Counted from the first letter of the stretch, positions 36,063 through 45,687 are shown. The stretch is DNA of 64,000 nt from Candidatus Mcinerneyibacteriota bacterium (GCA_016937175.1 JAFGWL010000013.1:1-64000), one strand, 5' to 3'. Made by a program: numbers and translations. Notes: a model not told the origin generated them from the sequence alone.

Positions 36063-38486
36063 CCATTTGATGGCCATGAGAAGGTCTCCCTCGCCGCACC
36101 TGGCGTCCGGCTCTTTAACCGGCGCCCGCTTTTCAACCTTCAGAAGAGAATCTATCTGACGGAGGACCCCCTCTTCGAACTCCTTTTTGGCATATCCCTC
36201 ATCGTCCAGTAATGCGATGGGATGAGCCAGAGAAAGTTTATGTTCTGATTTAGCTTTTCTTATAAATTCCACATATCTGAGGACTTTCTCTCCCTCTTCA
36301 GCTGCTCCGTCGAAAGCCTGATAGTTTTCAGGCAGAGGCCAGGGGGCCAGATGAATGGACTTTTCGGGTAAAAAGTCAGTGAAATAGAGTTGATAGATCT
36401 CTTCTGTGATATGAGGCAAGAAGGGAGCGAAGAGGCGCAGAACCCCGTAAAGGACTGTAAAAAGAGCCCACTGACTCCCCTTTTTCTCCTCTCGGGTCCC
36501 TTCCTTGATCTTGCCTTTCACCAGTTCGATATAATTATCGCAGAGGTCTTTCCAGAAAAAAGTCTCGATGGACTGAAGTGCAAGGCCGTATTCATAGCGC
36601 TCGAGATATTCGGTGGCCGTTCCTGCCGTGGACCGGAAAGATTCCAGGATCCAGCGGTCCACACTGTTAAGGCTCCCCCCTTTTTCGCCTGAATAACCTT
36701 CCAGGTTCATGATGGCGAATTTTGAGGCGTTCCAGAGTTTTGTGACGAGTTTACGCCCGTCTTTAAGGACATCTTCTGAAAAAAAAGTGTCCATCCCCAA
36801 CCGCGACCCTGCCGTCCAGTACCTGACCGGATCGGCTGAATGCTGAGCTACCAGAGCCTGGGGAGTCTGTCCTGCATTTCCTTTGGATTTGGATATCTTT
36901 TTGCGCTGAGGGTCCAGGCTGTGCCCGGATATCATGATGTTCTTCCAGGGTGGCACTCCATGATGGTAATAGGACTTGACGATGGTATAGAAAGCCCATG
37001 TGCGGATGATGTCATGTGCCTGGGGGCGCAGGTCCATGGGGAAGATCTCCTTCATCCGGTCGTCTTTTTCGCCCCATTTCCCGTTTATCTGAGGCGTCAC
37101 CGACGAGGTGGCCCAGGTGTCCAGGACATCTCTCTCGGGGACAAAAGAGGTCCCTCCACAGGACGGACAGGGCTTTCCCGGGCCATCTTTCAGGGGGTTG
37201 ACCGGAAGGGAGCTTTTATCGGCCACAACAGGCTCCCCGCAATCGTCGCAGTACCAGAGGGGGAACGGTACTCCAAAATAACGTTGTCTGGAGATCCCCC
37301 AGTCCCATTTGAGATTGGAAACCCAATGTATATAACGCTCTTTCATGAATTCAGGGTACCATTTAATGGAATCAGCCAAGCGGATAAGCTCTTCTTTATG
37401 CTCGAGGATCTTGATAAACCACTGTTTTTTAACGATAAACTCCATCTCCCGCCCGCAACGGTCATGAGTGTTTACAGGATGGGTGACATGGCGTTTCCCG
37501 CGTACGAAACCGCCCTCTTCCAGGTCGTTTATGATGGCTTTTCGCGCCTCTTTGATCTTCATCCCCTCGTAGGGACCCGCCAGGGTATTCATGCGGCCGT
37601 TTTCGTCTATGGCCTGGCGCAGCTCCAGGTTGTGGGTATGATACCATTCCACATCGGTGGAATCGCCGAAGGTACAGCACATGACCGCCCCGGAGCCCTT
37701 CTCCGGATCGACTTTGTCATCGGGACGGATAGTCACATCGATATCAAAAAGCGGTGGGCGGACAGTCATCCCGTGGGCCTTTTTATACCTGGGGTCTTCC
37801 GGATGGACGAAGACAGCGGTCAGCGCCGGAAGGAGTTCAGGGCGCGTGGTGGAGATGATCAGTTCCTCTCCGTTTTCCAGCGTAAAGGCGATATCCACGA
37901 ATTCCGAATCGAACTCTTTGTCTTCTGTCTCAGCCTGGGCCACAGTAGTCCGACAATGGGGACAATAGAGCGCCGGGGTAGCCTTATGGACCACATAGCC
38001 CTTTTCAAAGAGATCGATAAACGAACGCTGGGAGATCCGGCGTGAACGCTCATCGATGGTGGAATAGAGCTGATTCCAGTCAGCCGAGAAACCCAGGCTT
38101 TGCCAGAGAGCCTTGAATTCCGCTTCTACTTCAGCAGAGACCTCAAGACAATGAGAGATGAACTCCTCCCTGTCCATGGAGGAGGCGTTTTTTTTCAGCT
38201 TTTTCTCCACAAGGCGCTCGGTAGGAAGCCCGTTATCATCAAACCCGAAGGGATAGAAGACATTGTAACCCCGCATGCGTTTGTATCGCGTCATGATCTC
38301 AGCCTGGGTATAGGAAAAGACATGGCCGATATGCAGCTGTCCCGAGACCGTGGGGGGAGGAGTGTCTACTGAATAGACGGGCTTATCCCCTTTCCCTTCG
38401 TATGAAAAGATATTCTCCTCTTCCCAGAAACGTTGCCATTTTTTCTCTGAATCCAATCCGCCGTAATATTTTGGCAGCTCTTTCAT
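36051..38486 (-). CDS. valS: Valyl-tRNA synthetase, short archaeal/rickettsial-like form
   Basis: This 811-residue class I synthetase charges tRNA-Val. HIGH motif HIGH at 52-55 (GQLHIGHVFSYTQAEIM), the CP1 editing domain with TTRPELLPA, a zinc-like CPHC/CDDC-CPSC set, the DWGISRQRYFGVPFP block and the KMSKS motif as KISKSKGN. It lacks the C-terminal coiled-coil arm of usual bacterial ValRS (about 880-950 residues), and GFDDNGLPTERLVEKKL is typical of the archaeal/rickettsial type. Two tRNA-Val genes occur elsewhere in the window. CGAGGAGGAACAG-ATG marks the start. It ends the kdsA-kdsD-kdsC-valS unit; no T-box precedes it, since only 21 bp separate it from kdsC. Confidence 0.95.
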   Translation of the reverse strand: MKELPKYYGGLDSEKKWQRFWEEENIFSYEGKGDKPVYSVDTPPPTVSGQLHIGHVFSYTQAEIMTRYKRMRGYNVFYPFGFDDNGLPTERLVEKKLKKNASSMDREEFISHCLEVSAEVEAEFKALWQSLGFSADWNQLYSTIDERSRRISQRSFIDLFEKGYVVHKATPALYCPHCRTTVAQAETEDKEFDSEFVDIAFTLENGEELIISTTRPELLPALTAVFVHPEDPRYKKAHGMTVRPPLFDIDVTIRPDDKVDPEKGSGAVMCCTFGDSTDVEWYHTHNLELRQAIDENGRMNTLAGPYEGMKIKEARKAIINDLEEGGFVRGKRHVTHPVNTHDRCGREMEFIVKKQWFIKILEHKEELIRLADSIKWYPEFMKERYIHWVSNLKWDWGISRQRYFGVPFPLWYCDDCGEPVVADKSSLPVNPLKDGPGKPCPSCGGTSFVPERDVLDTWATSSVTPQINGKWGEKDDRMKEIFPMDLRPQAHDIIRTWAFYTIVKSYYHHGVPPWKNIMISGHSLDPQRKKISKSKGNAGQTPQALVAQHSADPVRYWTAGSRLGMDTFFSEDVLKDGRKLVTKLWNASKFAIMNLEGYSGEKGGSLNSVDRWILESFRSTAGTATEYLERYEYGLALQSIETFFWKDLCDNYIELVKGKIKEGTREEKKGSQWALFTVLYGVLRLFAPFLPHITEEIYQLYFTDFLPEKSIHLAPWPLPENYQAFDGAAEEGEKVLRYVEFIRKAKSEHKLSLAHPIALLDDEGYAKKEFEEGVLRQIDSLLKVEKRAPVKEPDARCGEGDLLMAIKWGER

Positions 38487-38507
38487 CTCTGTTCCTCCTC
38501 GTTGATG

Positions 38508-39014
38508 TCAGGGTATAAAAGGGTCCCAGTCATGGGCCTTCATAATAAGATCGGTGATTTCACGGGCCGCTCCCCGTCCTCCGGGAAGGCTTGTCACATA
38601 ATCGGCTTCCTGCAGCATGAGTTCGTGGGCATCGGACACGGTAAAAGCGATACCTGCACGCTTGAAGACCTCCAACTCGGGGATATCGTCTCCCACACAA
38701 GCTGTCTCTTCATCCTGAAGATGATATTTGGCTTTCAACTCTTCATAGACAGAGAGTTTGTCTTTGATCCCCTGATAGACCTCTGTGATTCCCAGGTCCC
38801 GGGCCCTCTTTTCTACAAGGCGGGATTTTCGTCCTGTCACGATAGCAAGGACGATCCCCCGCGAGAGAAGCATTTTCATCCCCAGCCCGTCGCGGGAGTG
38901 GAACGCCTTATATTCTCTTCCTTCGTCATCCATATAGAGAGAGCCGTCGGTAAGGACGCCGTCCACATCGAAGATGATAAGCCTGATCTTTCTGAGCTGG
39001 TCTTCAAATGTCAT
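38508..39014 (-). CDS. kdsC: 3-deoxy-D-manno-octulosonate 8-phosphate phosphatase
   Basis: The 168-residue HAD phosphatase lacks a cap domain, as KdsC does. Motif I is IFDVDGVLTDG (about 14-24), motif II VTGRKS (about 57-62), and motif IV CVGDDIPELEVFKRAG (about 99-115). It removes phosphate from KDO-8-P. It overlaps kdsD by ATGA and sits in the KDO operon, which fixes the assignment. Confidence 0.93.
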   Translation of the reverse strand: MTFEDQLRKIRLIIFDVDGVLTDGSLYMDDEGREYKAFHSRDGLGMKMLLSRGIVLAIVTGRKSRLVEKRARDLGITEVYQGIKDKLSVYEELKAKYHLQDEETACVGDDIPELEVFKRAGIAFTVSDAHELMLQEADYVTSLPGGRGAAREITDLIMKAHDWDPFIP

Positions 39015-39967
39015 AAGATCCCCGCTTTGAGAATGTCATGAATATGGATAACGCCTTCGATATGCTCGGAATCGTCCACCACCACAAGAGAGGTGATATT
39101 GTAGTCTTCCATGTTTTTGAGGGCAAAAGCAGCTAACTTATCCTCAGTGATGGTCTTGGGGTGGCGGATCATGATATCTTTCATAAGGATTTGATTGAGA
39201 GAGTCATGGGTCTGCAGAAAACGTTTGAAATCTCCGTCGGTGAAGATGCCCAAAAGATGTCCTGAATCATCTGCAACGGTGGTCATCCCCTTTCCCTTGG
39301 AGGAGATCTCATAGATGGCCTCTTTCAGCGGCGTCTCCGGCGAGACCCTCGGGATGGCTTCTCCTGTGACCATGAGATCGGCCACGGTAAGCAAAAGTTT
39401 TTTCCCTAAAGCTCCTCCTGGATGGTAGAGGGCGAAATCTTCAGCTTTAAACCCCTTCTCTTCAAGAAGGGTGATAGCCAACATGTCTCCGAGGACGAGA
39501 GTGACCGTCGTGGAAGCTGTAGGGGCCAGGTTCAGGGGGCAGGCCTCCTTCTCCACAGAGATATCAAGGACTTCGTCGCTGTATCGGGCCAGGGTAGACT
39601 CCTTTTTCCCGGTAATAGCTATGAGAGGGACGCCCATGCGTTTCAGAGTCGGCAGTATCTTGATGAGTTCTTCTGTCTCCCCGCTGTTGGAGATGGCGAT
39701 GACCAAGTCTTCCCGGCGGATCATACCCAAGTCGCCATGAGAAGCTTCCGCCGGATGAAGAAAAAATGATGGAGTCCCGGTACTGGCCAGGGTTGCCGAG
39801 ATCTTTCGGCCCACGAGCCCCGATTTGCCCATCCCGGTGATGACGACGCTTCCCTTGACCGAGGCCAGCAGAGTCACTGCATGAAAAAAGCGATTGTCGA
39901 TCCTGTCGTAGAGTCTCTTCAAAGCCTCCAGTTCCACATCCAGAACGCGCCGGGCCGCCTCTTTCAC
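39011..39967 (-). CDS. kdsD: Arabinose-5-phosphate isomerase (SIS + two CBS)
   Basis: The 318-residue enzyme converts ribulose 5-phosphate to arabinose 5-phosphate, the first step to KDO. The N-terminal SIS domain carries [20 protein letters not shown] (about 44-63) and SNSGETEEL (about 92-100); two CBS domains follow (about 195-318), as in KdsD/KpsF. The start is GTG 39967, overlapping the kdsA stop as GTGA. Confidence 0.94.
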   Translation of the reverse strand: MKEAARRVLDVELEALKRLYDRIDNRFFHAVTLLASVKGSVVITGMGKSGLVGRKISATLASTGTPSFFLHPAEASHGDLGMIRREDLVIAISNSGETEELIKILPTLKRMGVPLIAITGKKESTLARYSDEVLDISVEKEACPLNLAPTASTTVTLVLGDMLAITLLEEKGFKAEDFALYHPGGALGKKLLLTVADLMVTGEAIPRVSPETPLKEAIYEISSKGKGMTTVADDSGHLLGIFTDGDFKRFLQTHDSLNQILMKDIMIRHPKTITEDKLAAFALKNMEDYNITSLVVVDDSEHIEGVIHIHDILKAGIL

Positions 39968-40788
39968 AGGCTCTCCTCCTTGACAAGGGTATCGAGTTTT
40001 TTGAAAAAATCCAGCATAGCGGGAAGGTCTCTCAGAGAGACCATATTGGGCCCGTCGGAGAGTCCTTTGTCCGGGTCGGGATGTACTTCCATAAAGAGTC
40101 CTGCGATACCGGCGGTAAGAGCGGCTTTAGCCAGGGGAAATACATACTCACGGTTTCCCCCGCTTCGCCCTCCCAGCCCGCCAGGCTGCTGGACACTGTG
40201 GGTGGCGTCGAAAACAACCGGATATCCCATCTGACGCAACACGACCAGAGAGCGGATATCTGTGATCAGGTTATTGTAACCGAAACTTGCTCCTCTTTCG
40301 GTGAGAAGGATCTTTTCATTTCCCGTAGAGGCCACTTTTGCAGCGGCATGGGTCATGTCCCAGGGAGCTAAAAACTGTCCTTTTTTGATATTGACGGGGA
40401 TCCCGGTCTTTCCCGCTTCCAGGAGAAGGTCAGTCTGACGGCAGAGAAATGCGGGAATCTGTATCATGTCGACCACTTGTGCAGCAGCCTTGGCCTGTTC
40501 CTCTGTATGGATATCCGTGACCACCGGGAGTCCAAGCTCATCCTTGACCTTTTGCAGGATGCGGAGGCCCTCTTCCAGGCCGGGCCCGCGGTAGCTTTCT
40601 ATTGATGACCTGTTGGCTTTATCGAAAGAGGCTTTGAAGATAAAAAATATGCCTCTGTCCCTGCAGATCTTCTGAAGATCCTCGGCAATATCGAGCACCA
40701 TTTTCTCCCCTTCGATGACACATGGGCCGGCGATGAGAAAAAACGGTGAATCGTTGGAAAGTGTATGGTTTTGGATTGAAACAGCCAT
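39964..40788 (-). CDS. kdsA: KDO-8-phosphate synthase
   Basis: The 274-residue enzyme joins arabinose 5-phosphate and phosphoenolpyruvate. Family marks: IAGPCVIEG (about 19-27), [12 protein letters not shown] (about 55-66), [21 protein letters not shown] and [13 protein letters not shown] chose ATG 40788 because GAGGGAGGG precedes it and family alignment starts there; an in-frame ATG 26 codons upstream lies upstream of the promoter start. First gene of the KDO-valS operon. KDO implies lipopolysaccharide, lipooligosaccharide or a KDO-containing capsule; kdsB is not in the window. Confidence 0.95.
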   Translation of the reverse strand: MAVSIQNHTLSNDSPFFLIAGPCVIEGEKMVLDIAEDLQKICRDRGIFFIFKASFDKANRSSIESYRGPGLEEGLRILQKVKDELGLPVVTDIHTEEQAKAAAQVVDMIQIPAFLCRQTDLLLEAGKTGIPVNIKKGQFLAPWDMTHAAAKVASTGNEKILLTERGASFGYNNLITDIRSLVVLRQMGYPVVFDATHSVQQPGGLGGRSGGNREYVFPLAKAALTAGIAGLFMEVHPDPDKGLSDGPNMVSLRDLPAMLDFFKKLDTLVKEESL

Positions 40789-40810
40789 GAGCCCTCCCTC
40801 GTTTAAATAA

Positions 40811-40835
40811 CGGCGGGGCCCTTCTGACCCCACCG
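40811..40835 (-). terminator. Hairpin after the XRE-GlmL fusion gene
   Basis: Minus strand: CGGTGGGG-loop-CCCCGCCG, an 8-bp stem with one G-T pair, followed by TTATTTAAA. It lies about 40 bases past the fusion stop and at the start of the kdsA leader, so it may also act in that leader. Confidence 0.55.
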
Positions 40836-40837
40836 AA

Positions 40838-40866
40838 ATCATATCACAGGCCGTTGGAAAAGTCAA
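40838..40866 (-). promoter_or_regulatory. Promoter of the kdsA-valS operon
   Basis: Minus strand: TTGACT (40866-40861), 17-bp spacer ending TGTGA (extended -10 TG), TATGAT (40843-40838). The start is near 40831. Confidence 0.7.
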
Positions 40867-40876
40867 CGAAGGATGG

Positions 40877-43800
40877 TCAGCTGTTGATAAGGAGGAAAGG
40901 CCGGATTACCCCGGCTCTGATCTGTGTCCGCCCGCTGATGCTGCCTACCTCTCCTGAATACTTCTCAAGGAAAGCGCGTGTCTCTTTGTTGAATGAACCC
41001 TGTCCGAATCCCCTGGTAAGGAGAAGGGTGAACCCGAGCCCCTCATCCCCGGTGATGGCGCTTCCCAGCTCTTCCCCCATGAAAGTGCGCCAGTCAGAGA
41101 GGACCATGGAAGGAGCGACAAGCCCTCTTACGCTTTTTTCCCGGCAGGCCTTAAGATGGTCCAGCGTTACTTCTCCGTTCAAAAAGAGGATCTTCCCCTC
41201 TTTTTCGCTTACTTCCCAGGGTACGACTTCTCCCCAATGCTCATGCCCGAACCCTATGCGCCCCGTCAGACGGTGTCCTTTTGCCTCTATAATGACTTCA
41301 TAGCCCGGAAGGATCTCTTTGACACGCCCCCGGACAAAGGCATAGGTGATGAGAGGTTTGAAATCATACTGTATCGTCACACTTCCCTCTTCATGGTCTA
41401 TTTTTTTCACGATTCCTGTAACCGGGGCTTTCAGGCCGGGAGATTCCCGCATATAAAGAGTCTCTGAAGACAGTTTAACAAGGTGCATTCCCTTTTCGAT
41501 GAAATCACCCTCTTTTACACTAAGATATCCCTTCATATGCCGCGGCCTGATATTGAGAAGAGAAGCCAGGGGGATTTTCACAGGTTTTGTGGAGTAGTCC
41601 TGGATCTCCTCAAGGACAATGATCCCGTTCTCCTCTACAGCCAGGACACGTCCGCGGACAGGAGTCTTCAAAACATGATGTTTTTTCCCGATCTTTCCGT
41701 CAAAAACTGTCTGGTTGGTGGAGACGATGTCGTTTTCCCGAACCGTGACACCTGCCAGAAGCTCCTCTTTTTCAGCCTTGATGTCATATCCCAGAAGCCT
41801 TCTGAGGTCTACCATGAAGATCCGCGGAGGAGTCATATTGTTTTCTCCCACGGGGGTCTCAGGGCGGACTTCGTCTCCTGCTTTTACCAGGACCTCCCCT
41901 TTGTAGGGCATCCTGCGGGGGACATCAGCCTTGATATCTTGCTCCAAAGAGACATGTTCGAGAGGAGCCTCCTCGCCGGGTTCTGCCTCCCCCTGATAAA
42001 GAGTGACATAGGAAGTGAATGGTTTCCCGTTGAAGAAGCGCCCCCGCCCCCGGCAGTCTATGACCACGGGAAGAGCGGAATCGATAGTGACTTCGTTACC
42101 GTTTTTGTCCAGAGAGACGTTTTTGGCCGGGATAACTCTGGCTTTGAGCCCCTGGGGATAAAAGAGCAGAGAACCCCATGCGACTTCCGTAGAGACAGCC
42201 CCCTCTTCCCGGATGAGAGTCAGGGCGCTCTTTTTTTCATCGTAGACCTTCCCGGTGGGAGCCAAAACATAAGCTATCTCCCTGAGGCTCGACTCGACAA
42301 AGGCATCCAGGGCTTCGGTGGGTGTGAGCGTACTTAGGATACCGAAATGGGGGCTGCGGAAGCCCTTGTCTATTGCCAGAGTCGTGATCCCTTCAGGGAG
42401 GAATCCGTCCAGAAGCATATGAACAGCTTCAGCATCTTGGCGGGTATGGGAAAGGACGCCTCCGGATCCGATAAACAGGTCGATATCGGCAAACTGAAAG
42501 GATTTCGGTGTATCTCTTATTGAAAGGATCTCAGAGAAGGGATCGAAATTCTCGTCCCGTCTCCTCCGGTCAAGAAACCCTACACGCAGAATCCGGAAAT
42601 TAGTCTTCTGATGCTGCTCCCAGGCAAGACGCAGGCCCAGAACAGCTAAGTGCTGTTCCACTTCGATCTCCCACTCTTCTTGAGGAAGGCGGGTGGGATA
42701 GAGCATCTTGTTTCCGCAGTACCTGCGTGCCGCCTCAGCGCTTAGCGGTGCTTCCAGGCGACCCGCCACCGCCTCTTCCCCGGCCTCTTTGAAGATCTGG
42801 CCTATTGAATAACTCATCCCGATATTGGCTGCTACGGTCCGGTTATATTCTCCGATGATATTGGAGAACAGGTCGGTGGTGGCTCCTCCCATATCGGCCA
42901 TGACTACGTTTTTGCGTTTCATCTCACCATAGAGAGAGAGGATCTTCTCTACACCTACAGGAGTCGGCAGGATATGGTCTCCGGCCCATTTTTTCAGCTT
43001 GGGGTATCCCGGAGCCTTTTCCATGACATGGTTGAGGAAGAGATGATGAATAGAGGCCTGGGCGGGAAAGATATTGGTCTTTTCAAGCGAAGGGCGGAGG
43101 TTCTCTGTCACATGGCAATTAAATCCCTGCAGAGTCTTCAGAACCAGTCCACGGGCATTGGTATTTCCCGCATAGACAACAGGAGGCCTTTCCTGACGGG
43201 AATATTTCATAGTAGGCTCCGAAAGAGCCAGTATCTCGGCCAGACGCACAACTCCGGCGATATTCCCCCCGTCGATCCCCCCAGCCATAAGGATCATGTC
43301 GGGATGGATGTCGTAGAGAAAACGCATGCGCTCTATCACAGGAAGCTCGTCATCGATGGTGAAACGCCTGAGGATGACTCCTCCCGCTCCATTAGCCGCC
43401 TGAGACGCCACTTCTCCGGTGTCGGTGGAAGAGACGCCGAAGACAGCTATCTGAAGTCCCCCGCCGGCTGAACTGGTGGCCAGCATCGGGATTTGCGGCT
43501 TTCCGGCTGATGTGACGATCTTCTTCCCCTTGTACCGGGAATCGATCTCCCTTAGTGCCGCAGTTACCCCTATGGTGACATCATTATCCGGGTCTTCCAC
43601 TGTGGTTTTTACATAGGAATCGGCTGCCACCACCCATCTATTGCCCTCTTTAGTCAAAAGGACAGCTTTTGTGGCTGTACTGCCTATATCGACAACGGCA
43701 AAGGCCTCCTCCTTCTCCAGAGGGTCTCGCCCCCCGGATCCGAAAAGGTCATCCAGAGAGCGGCCGAAGATCTGGGCCATCTTCAGGCAGATCTTCAAAG

Positions 43801-43924
43801 AAGGGTTGTACCTTCCTCCTTCGATAAGGGCTACAGTCTGACGGCTGATGCCCAGTTCCGCTGCCAGGTTTTCCTGGGTATATCCCGCCGCTTCACGATA
43901 TTTCCTGATCCGCTCACCGTCCAT
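40877..43924 (-). CDS. XRE helix-turn-helix fused to a GlmL/MutL-type ASKHA ATPase with a beta-rich C-terminus
   Basis: The 1015-residue product has three parts. Residues 4-62 form an XRE DNA-binding domain ([20 protein letters not shown]). Residues about 74-530 match the glutamate mutase L (GlmL/MutL) family of ASKHA ATPases: phosphate loops [16 protein letters not shown] and [14 protein letters not shown], and [10 protein letters not shown] near the adenosine site. The last about 420 residues are beta-rich with sandwich-barrel-like repeats ([35 protein letters not shown]). GlmL proteins accompany B12-dependent mutases, perhaps as reactivating factors; no mutase lies in the window. The gene has a strong promoter overlapped by a palindrome, suggesting self-control. 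GGAGGC precedes the ATG. Function as a metabolite-sensing regulator or chaperone is inference. Confidence 0.8.
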   Translation of the reverse strand: MDGERIRKYREAAGYTQENLAAELGISRQTVALIEGGRYNPSLKICLKMAQIFGRSLDDLFGSGGRDPLEKEEAFAVVDIGSTATKAVLLTKEGNRWVVAADSYVKTTVEDPDNDVTIGVTAALREIDSRYKGKKIVTSAGKPQIPMLATSSAGGGLQIAVFGVSSTDTGEVASQAANGAGGVILRRFTIDDELPVIERMRFLYDIHPDMILMAGGIDGGNIAGVVRLAEILALSEPTMKYSRQERPPVVYAGNTNARGLVLKTLQGFNCHVTENLRPSLEKTNIFPAQASIHHLFLNHVMEKAPGYPKLKKWAGDHILPTPVGVEKILSLYGEMKRKNVVMADMGGATTDLFSNIIGEYNRTVAANIGMSYSIGQIFKEAGEEAVAGRLEAPLSAEAARRYCGNKMLYPTRLPQEEWEIEVEQHLAVLGLRLAWEQHQKTNFRILRVGFLDRRRRDENFDPFSEILSIRDTPKSFQFADIDLFIGSGGVLSHTRQDAEAVHMLLDGFLPEGITTLAIDKGFRSPHFGILSTLTPTEALDAFVESSLREIAYVLAPTGKVYDEKKSALTLIREEGAVSTEVAWGSLLFYPQGLKARVIPAKNVSLDKNGNEVTIDSALPVVIDCRGRGRFFNGKPFTSYVTLYQGEAEPGEEAPLEHVSLEQDIKADVPRRMPYKGEVLVKAGDEVRPETPVGENNMTPPRIFMVDLRRLLGYDIKAEKEELLAGVTVRENDIVSTNQTVFDGKIGKKHHVLKTPVRGRVLAVEENGIIVLEEIQDYSTKPVKIPLASLLNIRPRHMKGYLSVKEGDFIEKGMHLVKLSSETLYMRESPGLKAPVTGIVKKIDHEEGSVTIQYDFKPLITYAFVRGRVKEILPGYEVIIEAKGHRLTGRIGFGHEHWGEVVPWEVSEKEGKILFLNGEVTLDHLKACREKSVRGLVAPSMVLSDWRTFMGEELGSAITGDEGLGFTLLLTRGFGQGSFNKETRAFLEKYSGEVGSISGRTQIRAGVIRPFLLINS

Positions 43925-43942
43925 AAAGCCTCCTTTGTAACA

Positions 43943-43970
43943 TATATTATATATTGTATAGTATAATATA
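43943..43970. promoter_or_regulatory. Palindrome over the XRE-fusion promoter, probable operator
   Basis: TATATTATA (43943-43951) and its exact reverse complement TATAATATA (43962-43970) are separated by 10 bp. The right arm covers part of the -10 box and the left arm lies downstream of the predicted start (near 43953), a repressor position for the adjacent XRE protein. Confidence 0.6.
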
Positions 43971-43988
43971 CATTTCTTTCATTGTCAA
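43960..43988 (-). promoter_or_regulatory. Promoter of the XRE-GlmL fusion gene
   Basis: Minus strand: TTGACA (43988-43983), 17-bp spacer, TATACT (43965-43960). Near-consensus. Confidence 0.8.
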
Positions 43989-43990
43989 GG

Positions 43991-44018
43991 TTGCATCCCT
44001 CGTTTCTTCGTGTATATT
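43991..44018 (+). promoter_or_regulatory. Divergent promoter of the HAD gene, predicted leaderless
   Basis: TTGCAT (43991-43996), 16-bp spacer, TATATT (44013-44018). +1 falls at 44025, the A of the ATG. Its -35 lies two bases from the -35 of the divergent fusion gene. Confidence 0.6.
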
Positions 44019-44024
44019 ATCTTT

Positions 44025-44705
44025 ATGAAAGAACTTCTTTTGTTTGATATCGATGGTACATTGATCAAAGTAAATCATGCCGGCCGTGAGGCCTTTTGCG
44101 AGGCTCTCTTCTCACTTTTTCCCGATCTGATGAGGGGAGAGTTCTGTTTTTCCCTGCGTGGCGCCACAGATCTGGGTGTCTTCAAAGCCTTCTGCCGACA
44201 ATCCGGAATTACTTTTTCTCAAGATCTCTGGGAAAAGTTCACATTCCTCTTCACAGAAGCCCTGAAAATGACATCTGAAAACTATCAATGGGAGGTTATT
44301 CCCGGTGCGCGCAAAATGTTAAACCATTGCTTGAATATCGGCCTCTCTCTGGGATTAGCTACAGGGAATACAAGGGCGGGATCTATGCTTAAACTCTCCT
44401 CGGCCCTTTTTTCTTTGAAAGATCCCGTCGGTGGTTTCGGCGATGATTGCCTGACAAAAATCGAAGCCGTCCGTAAGGCCCTTCTCGCCTTTTCTTCTGT
44501 AACACCGGACCACATCCTCTTTTTCGGAGATACACATAGCGATTACCAGGCGGCCTGTGAATGCGGGATCTCATTCACAGGGATCGCGGGACTCGATTTT
44601 CAATTGAAAAAGCGTAAATACCCTTTTCCTGTGATCAAAGATTACCTTTCAATTCTTGACTCCCCCGGCTCACCCCTTTACAGGGAAATCTTCGGGGAAT
44701 CCTGA
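44025..44705 (+). CDS. HAD-superfamily phosphatase, phosphoglycolate phosphatase-like
   Basis: The 226-residue protein has HAD motif I LLFDIDGTLIKV (about 4-15), an alpha-helical cap, motif II LATGNT (about 112-117), the Lys in TKIEAVRKAL and motif IV FFGDTHSDYQAA (about 170-181). It resembles Gph-like phosphatases, but the substrate is open. A GTG five codons upstream (44010) is possible as start, but it lies within the promoter; ATG 44025 coincides with the predicted +1, and neither has a Shine-Dalgarno sequence. The 3' end overlaps the convergent thiamine pyrophosphokinase gene by 36 bp. Confidence 0.85.
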   Translation: MKELLLFDIDGTLIKVNHAGREAFCEALFSLFPDLMRGEFCFSLRGATDLGVFKAFCRQSGITFSQDLWEKFTFLFTEALKMTSENYQWEVIPGARKMLNHCLNIGLSLGLATGNTRAGSMLKLSSALFSLKDPVGGFGDDCLTKIEAVRKALLAFSSVTPDHILFFGDTHSDYQAACECGISFTGIAGLDFQLKKRKYPFPVIKDYLSILDSPGSPLYREIFGES

Positions 44706-45320
44706 TATAAAGAGCAGGATCCGTCCCTCTGTATAGGATATCTCTGTCTTTTCTCCGCTGACATTACTCAAAGAGAGGGTATCGGGGTCCAGAATGACAC
44801 TGTCCAGGGGATAACGGGCGTCTTTTATGGTCACACCGTATGAACGCTCCAGAGGGAGAAGCGAAAAGAGAGTCTCCTTCAGGACAGAAAGCCGGAGAGT
44901 CTCGCCCGGATTTAATAGAGACACAAGGCCATGGGATGTGGCCATCCTGACCTGGGGGCCGAACCTTTCCACGGCCCGAAGATTAAAATAAAAATGATCG
45001 GTACGGCCTCCGTCTGCGTTGAAAAGAGTGATCGTCTCATATGAATCTATTGAGCGTATATACTCCAGAGCATAAAAGAGGTCCGAAATATCCTTTTCGA
45101 CGGGCAGCCTGATGACAAGGGGCTTCTTCCCCTCCAGAAGAGATGAATCTCTGAGAGAATCAAAATCTCCGATGAGGGCAAGGGGCTCAAGATGGAGCTT
45201 TTGACAGACATCCGCCCCGTGGTCTGCAGCATAAATATCAAACCGATCCCAGAGGACTCTTTTCAAAAAGCTGTAATCAGGAGACTCCCGGCCGGCGATG
45301 AGTGCTGCATCCTTTTTCAT
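44670..45320 (-). CDS. Thiamine pyrophosphokinase
   Basis: The 216-residue protein matches the bacterial TPK family: ADHGAD (about 32-37), IGDFDSL (about 51-57), PVEKDISDLFYALEYI (about 73-88) with the metal Asp residues, and NADGGRTDHFYFNL (about 99-112), then a beta-sandwich thiamine-binding part. It makes thiamine diphosphate, the cofactor of NifJ, from thiamine and ATP. Some motif residues vary (ISDL for the commoner TD), so activity is likely but not certain. The ribosome site is weak (AGCAGGC). No TPP riboswitch is seen. Confidence 0.85.
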   Translation of the reverse strand: MKKDAALIAGRESPDYSFLKRVLWDRFDIYAADHGADVCQKLHLEPLALIGDFDSLRDSSLLEGKKPLVIRLPVEKDISDLFYALEYIRSIDSYETITLFNADGGRTDHFYFNLRAVERFGPQVRMATSHGLVSLLNPGETLRLSVLKETLFSLLPLERSYGVTIKDARYPLDSVILDPDTLSLSNVSGEKTEISYTEGRILLFISGFPEDFPVKG

Positions 45321-45339
45321 AGCCTGCTACGCCACCCCC

Positions 45340-45687
45340 TCAAAGGGTAAGGCTCTCACGGAGCCGGGAAGTCTCGCGGAGATAACAGAAAAAACGCTTG
45401 TCTCTTCCCCTGGCCGTGAGGAGAAACCTTATGGTCAGAGGAAGGCTCTTTTCAACACCCATCTCCTGGACGCACAGCAGGGGAAGTGTTTCAAACCCCA
45501 GACTTCTGATGGCAGCGCAAGGATAGGAAGCAGTGATATCTGGAGTAGCACTGATGAGAAGAAAATGGATCTGCCGGGGCTTTATCGACGCTTTTTTGAG
45601 AACGGCGGCAAAAAGTTCCTGTGTCCCCTTTCGGATCTCTTCTTCGGTATTGGACGGAATATTAACGGCACCCCGGACGACCTTCAC
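45340..45687 (-). CDS. aroH: Chorismate mutase, AroH class
   Basis: The 115-residue protein aligns with the trimeric AroH-type chorismate mutase: VVRGAVNIPSNTEEEI at the N-terminus (conserved Arg/Gly/Ala), FLLISATPDITASYP (about 42-56, replacing the usual FT-T-DL), AIRSLGF and QEMGVEKSLPLTIRFL with the catalytic Arg near 87. It converts chorismate to prephenate. The start is GTG behind GGGGAG, which lies inside the end of murA, 4 bp upstream. Confidence 0.88.
   Translation of the reverse strand: MKVVRGAVNIPSNTEEEIRKGTQELFAAVLKKASIKPRQIHFLLISATPDITASYPCAAIRSLGFETLPLLCVQEMGVEKSLPLTIRFLLTARGRDKRFFCYLRETSRLRESLTL

Noticed and set aside
36840-38045. 401-codon open frame on the + strand opposite valS
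   Set aside because: It is the mirror of a strongly coding minus-strand gene, with no ribosome site and no recognisable family.
38487-38507. T-box leader for valS
   Set aside because: Only 21 bases separate it from kdsC, so no room for a T-box; the operon leader at kdsA is also only about 43 nt.
41483-42337. 284-codon + strand frame opposite the XRE-GlmL gene
   Set aside because: Antisense shadow; low-complexity aromatic-rich translation and no start signal.
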